Positions 22,058 to 29,565 of a stretch of DNA of 40,725 nucleotides are shown here, in pieces. Under the pieces are notes generated by a model that was not told where the DNA came from, did not search any database, and saw only the letters and a list, made by a program, of their open reading frames with translations. Location: positions 1 to 40,725 of the forward strand of contig CAKSLQ010000016.1 in assembly GCA_934467415.1 (NCBI GenBank), written 5' to 3'. The stretch's first letter is position 1. Every line of letters starts with the position of its first letter. Source of the stretch: an uncultured Eubacteriales bacterium. Lineage in GTDB: Bacteria; Bacillota; Clostridia; Oscillospirales; CAG-272. A program made the translations under genes and the position numbers.

Positions 22058-23447
22058 GAAGTTTGACGCAAACGACGCGGCGGCGCTCGGCGCGATCGTC
22101 GGCGCGGAAAATCTGCTTGTCGGCAGCGCGATCAGCGAAGACTACAGCCACGACGAGCTGGGCGGCGTCAGCCGTATGCCGGACGCGCTCGTGTTTGTCC
22201 ATACCACCGAAGAAATTTCCGAAATCATGAAGTACGCCTACCGCGCATGTATTCCGGTCACGGTGCGCGGCAGCGGCACGGGGCTTGTCGGCTCCGCCGT
22301 TCCGGTGGAGGGCGGCATTCTGATGGTGACCACCGCGATGAACAAGATTCTCGAACTCGACGAGGACAACCTCACCGTCACGGTGCAGCCCGGCGTGCTG
22401 CTGATGGAGCTGGCCGCCTACGTGGAGGAACGCGACTTCTTCTATCCCCCCGATCCGGGTGAAAAATCCGCCACCATCGGCGGCAACATCTCGACCAACG
22501 CGGGCGGTATGCGCGCCGTGAAATACGGCGTGACCCGCGACTATGTGCGCGCGCTGACCGCCGTTCTGCCGAACGGCGAGATCGTGCAGCTCGGCTCCAA
22601 GGTCGTGAAGAACAGCTCGGGCTATGCGCTCAAGGATCTGCTGATCGGCGCGGAGGGCACGCTCGCCGTCATCACCGAGGCGGTGCTGAAGCTGCTGCCC
22701 CTGCCGAAATCCTCGGTCAGCCTGCTCGTGCCCTTCCCCGACATGAAGACCGCGATCGAGGCCGTGCCGAAAATCATCCGCTCCAAGGTCATCCCGACCG
22801 CGATCGAATACATGTCCCGCGACACCATCCTCTTCTCCGAGAGCTATCTCGGCAAGAAGTTCCCCGACACGAAGAACGACGCCTACATTCTGCTGACCTT
22901 TGACGGCAACACCGACGCGCAGGTCGAGCACGACATGCACACGGTTGCCGACCTCTGCCTCGATGAGCTCGGCGCGCTCGACGCCTACATCGTGGACACC
23001 GAGGAGCGCAAGAAGGCGGTCTGGAATGCGCGCGGCGCGTTCCTCGAGGCGATCAAGGCCTCGACCACAGAAATGGACGAATGCGACGTGGTCGTGCCGC
23101 GCAGCCGCGTGGACGAATTCATCAAATTCACGCATGAGATTGCCGACGCGGAGGGCATCCGCATCCCCAGCTTCGGCCACGCGGGCGACGGCAACCTGCA
23201 CGTCTACATCTGCCGCGACGCTCTCGACGAGGCGGCGTGGGAGGAAAAGCTCTCCCGCTGCTTCGACCGCATGTATGAGAAAGCCGAGCAGCTCGGCGGT
23301 CTCGTCTCGGGCGAGCACGGCATCGGCTACGCCAAGAAGCGCTACATGCAGGCGCAGTACGGCGATACGCAGACCGCGCTCATGCGCGGCATCAAGGCCG
23401 CGTTCGACCCGAAGAACATCTTGAATCCGGGCAAGATCTGCTATTGA
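22050..23447 (+). CDS. FAD-dependent 2-hydroxyacid (D-lactate/glycolate-type) dehydrogenase, LctD/GlcD-like
   Basis: The ATG at 22050 overlaps the end of etfA by eight bases and follows AAGGAG, giving 465 residues. The PCMH-type FAD domain covers about 40-220 with RGSGTGLVGSA (73-83), the P-loop-like STNAGGMRAVKYG (148-160) and GAEGTLAVITE. The C-terminal substrate domain has GHAGDGNLH (376-384), GEHGIG (421-426) and DPKNILNPGK (453-462). It should oxidise a 2-hydroxyacid, most likely lactate, handing electrons to the EtfAB encoded upstream. Unlike the Acetobacterium lct operon, no permease or racemase gene is nearby, so glycolate, 2-hydroxyglutarate or another hydroxyacid cannot be excluded. 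Confidence 0.92.
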   Translation: MYKKFDANDAAALGAIVGAENLLVGSAISEDYSHDELGGVSRMPDALVFVHTTEEISEIMKYAYRACIPVTVRGSGTGLVGSAVPVEGGILMVTTAMNKILELDEDNLTVTVQPGVLLMELAAYVEERDFFYPPDPGEKSATIGGNISTNAGGMRAVKYGVTRDYVRALTAVLPNGEIVQLGSKVVKNSSGYALKDLLIGAEGTLAVITEAVLKLLPLPKSSVSLLVPFPDMKTAIEAVPKIIRSKVIPTAIEYMSRDTILFSESYLGKKFPDTKNDAYILLTFDGNTDAQVEHDMHTVADLCLDELGALDAYIVDTEERKKAVWNARGAFLEAIKASTTEMDECDVVVPRSRVDEFIKFTHEIADAEGIRIPSFGHAGDGNLHVYICRDALDEAAWEEKLSRCFDRMYEKAEQLGGLVSGEHGIGYAKKRYMQAQYGDTQTALMRGIKAAFDPKNILNPGKICY

Positions 23448-23448
23448 C

Positions 23449-23481
23449 AAAAAGCGAACCGCAGAAGCGGTTCGCTTTTTT
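23449..23481 (+). terminator. Intrinsic terminator after the etfBA-lctD operon
   Basis: A perfect 14-bp stem (23449-23462 with 23467-23480), loop AGAA, followed by T6. Confidence 0.85.
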
Positions 23482-23491
23482 CACATGCGTC

Positions 23492-23520
23492 TTGACATTT
23501 CGGCGGCTTTCGTGTATGCT
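23492..23520 (+). promoter_or_regulatory. Sigma-A-type promoter of the zinc-ribbon gene
   Basis: A perfect TTGACA (23492-23497) and TATGCT (23515-23520) are 17 bases apart, eleven bases after the preceding terminator. Confidence 0.75.
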
Positions 23521-23548
23521 GAATCTATCCCGAAAGTGAGGAATCTGC

Positions 23549-23977
23549 ATGAAAATCTGCCTGTTCTGCGGCACGGAGGCAAGCGACACGGCCGCGACCT
23601 GTGACGCCTGCGGCGCCAATCAGTTCAAAATCAAGTGCAACAACTGCGGCGCGATCTTTGATACCGGCATGTACTGTCCCGCCTGCGGCGTCAAGGCCGG
23701 TGAGGAGGCGAAAAAATGCCCCCATTGCGGCAAGCGCTACTTTTCCGCCGCCTGCCCCGACTGCGGCTATATACCGTCCGCCGCAAAGCAGACAAGCGAA
23801 CCCGCCGCGCCGGACTTTGACCCGACGGTGCTGCTGCGCTATATCCCGCCCGTGCCGGTGAAGAAACGCCGCACCTGGCTGTGGGTGCTGGGGTGGATTT
23901 TCTGCTACCCGATCCCGCTGACGATTCTGCTTTTCCGCGGCATCCGGTATCTGTACCGGGAATATAAGCGCTCGTAA
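23549..23977 (+). CDS. Zinc-ribbon membrane protein (double zinc ribbon type)
   Basis: The 142-residue protein starts with six CXXC pairs forming three zinc ribbons: CLFCG/CDACG (4-22), CNNCG/CPACG (about 30-46) and CPHCG/CPDCG (about 57-74). A proline-rich linker (TSEPAAPDFDP) leads to one C-terminal membrane segment (TWLWVLGWIFCYPIPLTILLF) and a basic tail (RYLYREYKRS). Such zinc-ribbon plus membrane-anchor proteins are frequent in Bacillota and of unknown role. It is monocistronic. GAGG lies seven bases before the ATG. Confidence 0.85.
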   Translation: MKICLFCGTEASDTAATCDACGANQFKIKCNNCGAIFDTGMYCPACGVKAGEEAKKCPHCGKRYFSAACPDCGYIPSAAKQTSEPAAPDFDPTVLLRYIPPVPVKKRRTWLWVLGWIFCYPIPLTILLFRGIRYLYREYKRS

Positions 23978-24133
23978 GGGCGAACGGCTGCACAAATCCG
24001 GGCTCTCCGACGATGGATAGCGCGGCGCGACCGCGGCGGGAGCGAGCCCCCGCCCGTGCGGTATGTGCGTCTTTTGTACAATCCGGTAAGGGTCGGCGCC
24101 CTCGACGACCCGTTTCATCCCCTCTCACAAACC

Positions 24134-24168
24134 AAAAGAAGCGAACCGCGCGGTTCGCTTCTTTTTTT
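24134..24168. terminator. Bidirectional terminator between the zinc-ribbon gene and livF
   Basis: A 15-bp stem (24134-24148 with 24151-24165, core GAAGCGAACCG) followed by T7 on the plus strand. The 150 bases before it (23978-24133) show no gene or recognisable site. Confidence 0.8.
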
Positions 24169-24175
24169 CATTCTG

Positions 24176-24892
24176 TTACTTTTTCCGCTTGCCGAGATAA
24201 GCCTCTTTGACTTCCTCGTTTTCCAGCAGCTCGGCGCCCGTGCCGGACAGCGTAATCTCGCCGGTCTGCATGACATAGGCATAGTCCGCGACCTTGAGCG
24301 CCATGTTTGCGTTCTGCTCGATGAGCAGCACCGTGATGCCCGCCTTGTTGATGGTGCGGATGATGTCGAAGATGCCCTGCACGACCAGCGGCGCAAGACC
24401 GAGCGACGGCTCATCCATCATAATCAGCTTCGGGCGCGCCATCAGCGCGCGGCCGACCGCCAGCATCTGCTGCTCGCCGCCCGAAAGCGTACCGGCAAAC
24501 TGCCAGGAGCGCTCCTTCAGACGCGGGAACAGCTCATACACATATTCAAGGTCGGGCTTGATGTCATCCTTGCGCAGATACGCGCCGACATGCAGGTTCT
24601 CGGCAACCGTAAGGTTGGGGAACACATGCCTGCCCTCAGGCACGAGGGTGACGCCGCGCTTGACGATCTGATCGGGCGACAGACCGAGGATGTTTTCGCC
24701 CTCAAAGAGCACCTCGCCGCTCTTCGCCTTGACGATGCCGGCAATCGAGCGGAGCGTGGAGCTTTTGCCCGCGCCGTTCGAGCCGATCAGCGTGACGATG
24801 CTGCCCGCCTCGACGTCCAGGGAGATGTTCTTGATTGCCTCGATGCCGCCGTAGGACACACTGAGGTCTTTGATTTCGAGAATCTTACTCAT
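24176..24892 (-). CDS. livF: Branched-chain amino acid ABC transporter ATP-binding protein LivF
   Basis: The ATG at 24892 has GGGGGT eight bases upstream, so it is preferred to the GTG at 24898; the product is 238 residues. Walker A is GSNGAGKSS, the signature is LSGGEQQML, Walker B is IMMDEPSLGLAP, and the end is EVKEAYLG. The S-L-G-L-A-P Walker B extension and the VPEGRHVFPNLTVAENL segment are diagnostic of LivF. It pairs with LivG to energise the LivHM channel. It is the last gene of livJHMGF and overlaps livG by eight bases. Confidence 0.95.
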   Translation of the reverse strand: MSKILEIKDLSVSYGGIEAIKNISLDVEAGSIVTLIGSNGAGKSSTLRSIAGIVKAKSGEVLFEGENILGLSPDQIVKRGVTLVPEGRHVFPNLTVAENLHVGAYLRKDDIKPDLEYVYELFPRLKERSWQFAGTLSGGEQQMLAVGRALMARPKLIMMDEPSLGLAPLVVQGIFDIIRTINKAGITVLLIEQNANMALKVADYAYVMQTGEITLSGTGAELLENEEVKEAYLGKRKK

Positions 24893-25724
24893 CTTCACTT
24901 ACCCCCAGATATGCCTTGATGACCACATCGTTGTTCTGGATCTCCTCGGGCGTGCCCTTGGCAATGAGCTTGCCGAAGTCGATGACATAAATGCGGTCGG
25001 AAATATCCATGACCAGATTCATATGATGCTCAATCATGAAGATGGTGACATGGAACTTGTCACGGATGTAGCGGATAAACGCAGTCAGCTCATCGGTCTC
25101 CTGCGGATTCATGCCCGCGGCAGGCTCGTCGAGCAGCAGCAGCGTCGGATTGGTCGCCAGCGCACGCGCAATCTCGAGGCGGCGCTGCTTGCCGTAAGGC
25201 AGCGAGGTGGCCAGCTCATCCTTGACGTCGAGCAGCCCGACCTCGGAGAGCAGAGACTCGACCTCGGCGCGCAGCGCCTTCTCTTCCTTGGAATTGAGCA
25301 TGAAGGTCGCGGTAAACAGATTGCTCTTGCGGCGCAGATGCGTGGCGACCAGCACATTTTCAAACACCGTCATGGACTTGAACAGGCGGATGTTCTGGAA
25401 CGTGCGCGCGATGCCGAGCGCCGTGATCTTATCCGGCGTCTTGACCAGGCGGCGCTTGTACACCCCCTTGTTTTCGCCCGCGTACAGCTTTTTCATCTTG
25501 CCGCGCGGATGGCTCTCCACAATGGTTTTCCCCGCGAAGGAAACGCGGCCGTTGGTCGGCTCATACACGCCGGTGGCCACGTTGAAGGCCGTGGTCTTGC
25601 CCGCGCCGTTCGGCCCGATGAGCGAGACGATCTCGCCCTCACCGACCTCGAGCGACAGATTGTTGACGGCGACGACGCCGCCGAACTGCATGGTGATGTC
25701 CTCAAGCTTCAGAAGCGTGCTCAT
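24885..25724 (-). CDS. livG: Branched-chain amino acid ABC transporter ATP-binding protein LivG
   Basis: The 279-residue ATPase has Walker A GPNGAGKTT, the LivG-specific long insertion (about residues 70-150), the signature-like SLPYGKQRRLEIARAL with PYG in place of SGG as in LivG generally, and Walker B LLLLDEPAAGMNP. The H-loop is IEHHMNLV. It is cytoplasmic and works with LivF. Its ATG overlaps the livM stop by four bases. Confidence 0.95.
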   Translation of the reverse strand: MSTLLKLEDITMQFGGVVAVNNLSLEVGEGEIVSLIGPNGAGKTTAFNVATGVYEPTNGRVSFAGKTIVESHPRGKMKKLYAGENKGVYKRRLVKTPDKITALGIARTFQNIRLFKSMTVFENVLVATHLRRKSNLFTATFMLNSKEEKALRAEVESLLSEVGLLDVKDELATSLPYGKQRRLEIARALATNPTLLLLDEPAAGMNPQETDELTAFIRYIRDKFHVTIFMIEHHMNLVMDISDRIYVIDFGKLIAKGTPEEIQNNDVVIKAYLGVSEDE

Positions 25725-26818
25725 TTCGTCGCCTCCTTTTTCTTTTTACGCGCGGCAAAGAAACCGGCAATGCGTTCGGTGGAAAATTCCTTGTCGCCCA
25801 TAATACCGCGGCGGAAGAACAGCACGATCACCATGATGACCGCCGAGAACACGACAAGACGGAAGCCGTTGCGCGTGACGCCGGGGATGATGCCGTCGGT
25901 GTCGAGGAAGCGCATCCACCACTCGGAGCAGGCGATGTAGAGGAAGCTGGCCAGTACCGAGCCGCTGAGCGAGCCGATGCCGCCGATGACGACGATCAGA
26001 AGGATCTCATAGGTCAGCGTCGTGGTAAAGGGCTTTGCCTGAATGGTGTTCTGATACATGGCAAAGAGCGCGCCGCCGATGCCCGCGAAAAACGAGCTGA
26101 CGACGAAAGCGATCATCTTGTGCTTGGTGAGATTGATGCCCATGGCCTCGGCGGCGACCTCGTCGTCGCGGATGGCCTTGAAGGCTCTGCCGTAGGTGGA
26201 GCGGATCAGCAGCGCGATAATCGCGATGCAGACGCCTGCGACGAGGAAATAGGGCAGAATGCCCGAGAAGGTGGGGTACAGACGCAGCTGGTTGGAGCCG
26301 TTGGTCAGGACGCCGAGCCCCTTCCACTGGCAGAGCGCGCGCAGGATCTCGGCGAAGCCGAGCGTGGCGATGGCCAGGTAGTCGCTCTTGAGCCGCAGCA
26401 CCGGCAAACCGATGAGGAAAGCGAAGAGCGCGGCGACAAGTCCCGCCAGAATGATGGCGACCGCGACCGGCAGCGCAAACTGGACGAGACCGCCCTGCAC
26501 CGTGCCGTCCGCCGCCGTGGTGGTGTAATACTTATAGACCGCCACGCGGTCGGCGACCGTCGGAATGGTAAAGATCGCGTAGGTATACGCGCCGAGCAGC
26601 ATGAAGCCCGCCTGCCCGAGCGAAAACAGCCCGGTAAAGCCGTTGAGCAGGTTCATGGAGACGGCGATGAGCGCGAAGACCGCGCCCTTTTGCAGCACCT
26701 TGGCCTTAACGTCGTAGGACGGCAGGAAGCGGTCTGCAAGGAAGACGAGGACGAACAGCAGGACAAGCAGTCCGAAGTTCATATAGGTATATTTTTTCTT
26801 TTGTGTCAGTGTTTGCAT
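25721..26818 (-). CDS. livM: Branched-chain amino acid ABC transporter permease LivM
   Basis: The 365-residue permease has a cytoplasmic N-terminus (MQTLTQKKKYTYM), eight or more membrane segments, the LivM motif MNLLNGFTGLFSLGQAGFM, and the cytoplasmic EAA-like loop TYGRAFKAIRDDEVAAEAMG. A hydrophilic insert at about 90-110 (YKYYTTTAADGTVQGG) is unusual but compatible. AAGGAGG lies nine bases before the ATG. With LivH it forms the transmembrane channel. Confidence 0.95.
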   Translation of the reverse strand: MQTLTQKKKYTYMNFGLLVLLFVLVFLADRFLPSYDVKAKVLQKGAVFALIAVSMNLLNGFTGLFSLGQAGFMLLGAYTYAIFTIPTVADRVAVYKYYTTTAADGTVQGGLVQFALPVAVAIILAGLVAALFAFLIGLPVLRLKSDYLAIATLGFAEILRALCQWKGLGVLTNGSNQLRLYPTFSGILPYFLVAGVCIAIIALLIRSTYGRAFKAIRDDEVAAEAMGINLTKHKMIAFVVSSFFAGIGGALFAMYQNTIQAKPFTTTLTYEILLIVVIGGIGSLSGSVLASFLYIACSEWWMRFLDTDGIIPGVTRNGFRLVVFSAVIMVIVLFFRRGIMGDKEFSTERIAGFFAARKKKKEATK

Positions 26819-26832
26819 GATCGGCGTCCTCC

Positions 26833-27711
26833 TTATACCTTATCGGTGGTCTTCTCGCCGAACAGACCCGTCGGCTTGACGCAGAGGATCAGGATCAGCA
26901 GGGCAAAGGTGAACGCATCCGAGAAGATGGACAGCTCGGTGCTGGACTTGATTAGGTTCTCGCAAATGCCGATGATGAATGCGCCGACGACCGCGCCCGG
27001 AATGGAGCCGATGCCGCCGAACACCGCCGCAACAAAGGCCTTCAGCCCCGGCATGGCGCCCGAGGTCGGAATGACCGACTTATAGCTGGAGAAATAGAGC
27101 AGCGACCCGACCGCCGCGAGGAATGAGCCGATGATAAAGGTCATGCTGATGACCGAGTTGATCTTGATGCCCATGAGCTGCGAGGTCTCGAAGTCCTTGG
27201 ACACCGCGCGCATCGCCATGCCGATCTTGGTATAGCGGATGAGCAGCACCAGAACCACAACCAGAAACAGCGTGAGCACCGGCGTAATCAGCGTGACGCG
27301 CTTGGTGGTCGCGCCGAGGATGGTGACCGAGTCCGAGATCCACGGAATGTCCGGGTAGACCTGCGGCAGACCGCCCGTGATATACAGTGCCAGATTCTCC
27401 AGCAGATACGATACGCCGATTGCCGAGATCATGACCGACATACGCGGCGCCGAGCGGAGCGGACGGTATGCAGCGCGTTCAATCAGCGCGCCGAGCAGAA
27501 CCGTGCCGACCAGCACGATCGGAATCGAGACATAGAGCGGCAGGCTGGCGGATGTGTAAACCATAATCAGTCCGGCAACCATGAAAACGTCGCCGTGCGC
27601 GAAGTTAATCAGGCGCAGAATACCGTAGACCATGGTATATCCGATCGCGATCAGTGCGTACTGACCGCCGGCGGATACACCGGCTAAGATATGGTCAATC
27701 GTTATGTTCAT
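26833..27711 (-). CDS. livH: Branched-chain amino acid ABC transporter permease LivH
   Basis: The 292-residue permease has the LivH motifs GGQYALIAIGYTMVYGILRL and INFAHGDVFMVAG near the N-terminus and the cytoplasmic loop TKIGMAMRAVSKDFETSQLM. GAGGA precedes the ATG by six bases. It follows livJ after a 165-base gap containing strong hairpins, and lies 14 bases before livM. Confidence 0.95.
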   Translation of the reverse strand: MNITIDHILAGVSAGGQYALIAIGYTMVYGILRLINFAHGDVFMVAGLIMVYTSASLPLYVSIPIVLVGTVLLGALIERAAYRPLRSAPRMSVMISAIGVSYLLENLALYITGGLPQVYPDIPWISDSVTILGATTKRVTLITPVLTLFLVVVLVLLIRYTKIGMAMRAVSKDFETSQLMGIKINSVISMTFIIGSFLAAVGSLLYFSSYKSVIPTSGAMPGLKAFVAAVFGGIGSIPGAVVGAFIIGICENLIKSSTELSIFSDAFTFALLILILCVKPTGLFGEKTTDKV

Positions 27712-27741
27712 GCGTGTTCCTCACATTTCAGTCGTCTTTGA

Positions 27742-27798
27742 GGTCGTCTTGCACATGCGGGAGCGCTCCCGCCCATGCAAGACGACCCGAAAGTCGGG
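27742..27798 (-). other. Long hairpin pair in the livJ-livH intergenic region
   Basis: Arms 27742-27764 and 27765-27787 are complementary over 23 positions except for one 3-base internal mismatch. They form a long stem with its fold at GGGAGCGCTCCC. A second small hairpin, CCCGA-AAG-TCGGG, follows at 27786-27798. In the liv transcript these lie between livJ and livH. They probably stabilise the livJ message or set subunit ratios (inference). Confidence 0.6.
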
Positions 27799-27811
27799 AA
27801 GTCTTAAAAAT

Positions 27812-27843
27812 CAAGGCAAGGGCTTGACCAAAAGTCAAGCCCT
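27812..27843 (-). terminator. Leaky terminator/attenuator between livJ and livH
   Basis: AGGGCTTGAC (27819-27828) pairs perfectly with GTCAAGCCCT (27834-27843). On the minus strand the stem is followed by a short interrupted T-tract (GATTTTTAAG). Partial termination here would give more binding protein than permease, the usual arrangement. Confidence 0.6.
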
Positions 27844-27876
27844 GACCCCGATATACCGGATTAAACGGAGCGGCGA

Positions 27877-29049
27877 TTACTTTGCGACGCCCTGCTCCTT
27901 GACGAAGTCCCACAGACCGGTGGTCGTGTTGACCTTCTTGATGTATGCGGTGGTACGGATAGCGTCGCCGTTGACATCGTCAAAGGCGATTGCACCGGTC
28001 ACGCCGGTGTAAGTGGTCTTCCAGAGCGCCTCCATGACCTTTGCTCTGTCGGTCGATCCGGCGTTCTTGAGCGCCTCGAGCGCGGTGAAGTATGCATCAT
28101 AGCCCATGGCCGAAACTGCCGCGATGTTGCTGTCGCCGCCGTTGTCAGTCAGGTTCTGCTCATTGCCCTCAAGCCATGCCTTGAAGCCCTTATCGAAGTC
28201 TGCGTTGCCGCCCTCCTGATAGAAGGTGGTGACCTGAATATCAATGTTCTTGCCCTTTGCAGCCGAGAGAATCTGGTTGGAGTCCCAGGTATCGCCCGCC
28301 ATCAGCGTAGCGGTCACGCCCTTGGCAGCAGCCTGCTCCACGATCAGCTGTGCGTAGTTCGTGGAGGTCGGTGCGAAGATGACCTCTGCGCCTGCATTCA
28401 CCGCATTGGTGATGTAGGAGTTGAAGTCCGAGGTGTTCTCGGGGAAGTTTGCGTTCTCCACCTTGCCGCCGAGCGCGGTGAACGCCTCGGTGAAGTAGTG
28501 TGCAAGGCCTTCATCATAGTCGTTGCCGTTCTCTGCGAGGGTGTATGCGGTCTTGTAGCCCAGCTCGTTGAAAGCGTAGTTTGCAAGAACCGTGCCCTGG
28601 AAAGGATCGAGGAAGCAGATGCGGAAATAGTGCTTGTTGCCCTCGGTGACCTGCGGGTTGGTGCAGGTGATGCCGATGGCGGGTACGCCCGCCTGCTCAA
28701 AGGTCGGTGCCGCCGCGATGGAAACGCCGGAGCCGTAAGAACCGAGGACGACGGACACGCCTGCGCTGACCAGCTCTGCCGCAGCGGAGGGCGCCTTGTC
28801 GTTGGACGACTGGTTATCCACGGAGACCAGCTCTACCTTATAGGTCTTGCCGCCGATGTCCACCGTGGGCTGAATCGAATGTGCATACTTGATGCCCAGC
28901 GCTTCCTGCTTGCCGCCCGCGCCGTTGGAGCCGGATGCCGGCTCATAGATGCCGATCTTGACTACATCGCCGTCCGCTTTTTCGCCGCATGCGGCAAAAA
29001 CCGAGACGAGCATGAGTGCCGTGAGGATCAGTGCGATGATCTTTTTCAT
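27877..29049 (-). CDS. livJ: Branched-chain amino acid ABC transporter substrate-binding lipoprotein LivJ
   Basis: From ATG 29049 (GGAGG eight bases upstream) the product is 390 residues, with signal peptide and lipobox VFAAC (Cys21). The type I periplasmic binding fold follows: VKIGIYEPASGSNGAGGKQ, AELVSAGVSVVLGSYGSG, and FAPTSTNYAQLIVEQAAA. It binds leucine, isoleucine, valine or related amino acids outside the membrane and delivers them to LivHM. It is the first gene of livJHMGF, the standard order. Ligand specificity within the group cannot be read. Confidence 0.93.
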   Translation of the reverse strand: MKKIIALILTALMLVSVFAACGEKADGDVVKIGIYEPASGSNGAGGKQEALGIKYAHSIQPTVDIGGKTYKVELVSVDNQSSNDKAPSAAAELVSAGVSVVLGSYGSGVSIAAAPTFEQAGVPAIGITCTNPQVTEGNKHYFRICFLDPFQGTVLANYAFNELGYKTAYTLAENGNDYDEGLAHYFTEAFTALGGKVENANFPENTSDFNSYITNAVNAGAEVIFAPTSTNYAQLIVEQAAAKGVTATLMAGDTWDSNQILSAAKGKNIDIQVTTFYQEGGNADFDKGFKAWLEGNEQNLTDNGGDSNIAAVSAMGYDAYFTALEALKNAGSTDRAKVMEALWKTTYTGVTGAIAFDDVNGDAIRTTAYIKKVNTTTGLWDFVKEQGVAK

Positions 29050-29108
29050 AGTGGTTTCCTCCCAAACAATTTGTTTTCCATTTAATTCCGAAAAACAATT
29101 ATGCAATT

Positions 29109-29137
29109 ATTATAGCGGCTCTTGCGCATTTTTGCAA
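29109..29137 (-). promoter_or_regulatory. Promoter of the liv operon
   Basis: TTGCAA (29137-29132) and a perfect TATAAT (29114-29109) are 17 bases apart. Upstream, the AT-rich stretch 29125-29180 holds three similar ATTTTTGC-like repeats that might be an UP element or regulator sites. Confidence 0.7.
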
Positions 29138-29256
29138 GGGTTTTTTGAAAATTTTTCGATTTTTGCGAGATTTTTTGCAGCTTACACAGATATGAACTTG
29201 CATTTTAGCGCTTTTGATGTTGAATTTATTTACTTTTTTTCTGTTTTATGCTATGA

Positions 29257-29532
29257 TACCCTCGATTGACAAGGGCAGACACGGTTTTTCGGGGCTGAAA
29301 TCGCACCAGACTTCGTTTTCCTCATTGGCGGGCTGGTGCCCGCCTGCTTCGTCAGCCTCGCCCGGCACAATTTCCGCTCCCGAAAAACTCCGTAGGACTT
29401 TCCGGCGAGTAAAAATTGGGGCTGGCGAGGAAGAGGAGGAAGGTGTGCCGTCCGCCCACCGAGGACGATGACGATGTCCAGCGCCAACTTTTTACCGTCG
29501 GAAAGCGTATCTGCCCTTGTCAATCGAGGGTA
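29257..29532. mobile_element. MITE-like element with 27-bp terminal inverted repeats
   Basis: Bases 29257-29283 and 29506-29532 are inverted repeats differing at one position, both starting TACCCTCGATTG from the outside. If the outer TA is the target duplication, the repeats are 25 bp and the element is about 272 bp, the pattern of IS630/Tc1-type non-autonomous elements. The interior encodes no transposase but holds further inverted repeats: GTTTTTCGGG (29284-29293) with CCCGAAAAAC (29379-29388), and GGCGGGC-TGGT-GCCCGCC (29327-29344). It fills most of the 516-base gap between livJ and the DUF554 gene. A structured leader RNA is the alternative. Confidence 0.7.
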
Positions 29533-29565
29533 ATGCCATCTGTTATAAGGAAAGAAGAATCGACC

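Noticed and set aside
20699..23450. Two long minus-strand frames (20699-22051 and 22029-23450) opposite etfA and the dehydrogenase gene
   Set aside because: They are antisense shadows of strongly conserved genes and have no promoters or ribosome binding sites.
24870..25940. 356-codon plus-strand frame opposite livG
   Set aside because: It starts inside livF/livG and has no recognisable domain or ribosome binding site.
27728..27913. 61-codon minus-strand frame between livJ and livH
   Set aside because: It is made mostly of the hairpin sequences and the end of livJ in another frame, with no ribosome binding site.
29251..29560. Reading frames inside the MITE-like element
   Set aside because: They are parts of longer antisense frames without starts or domains; no transposase signature is present.
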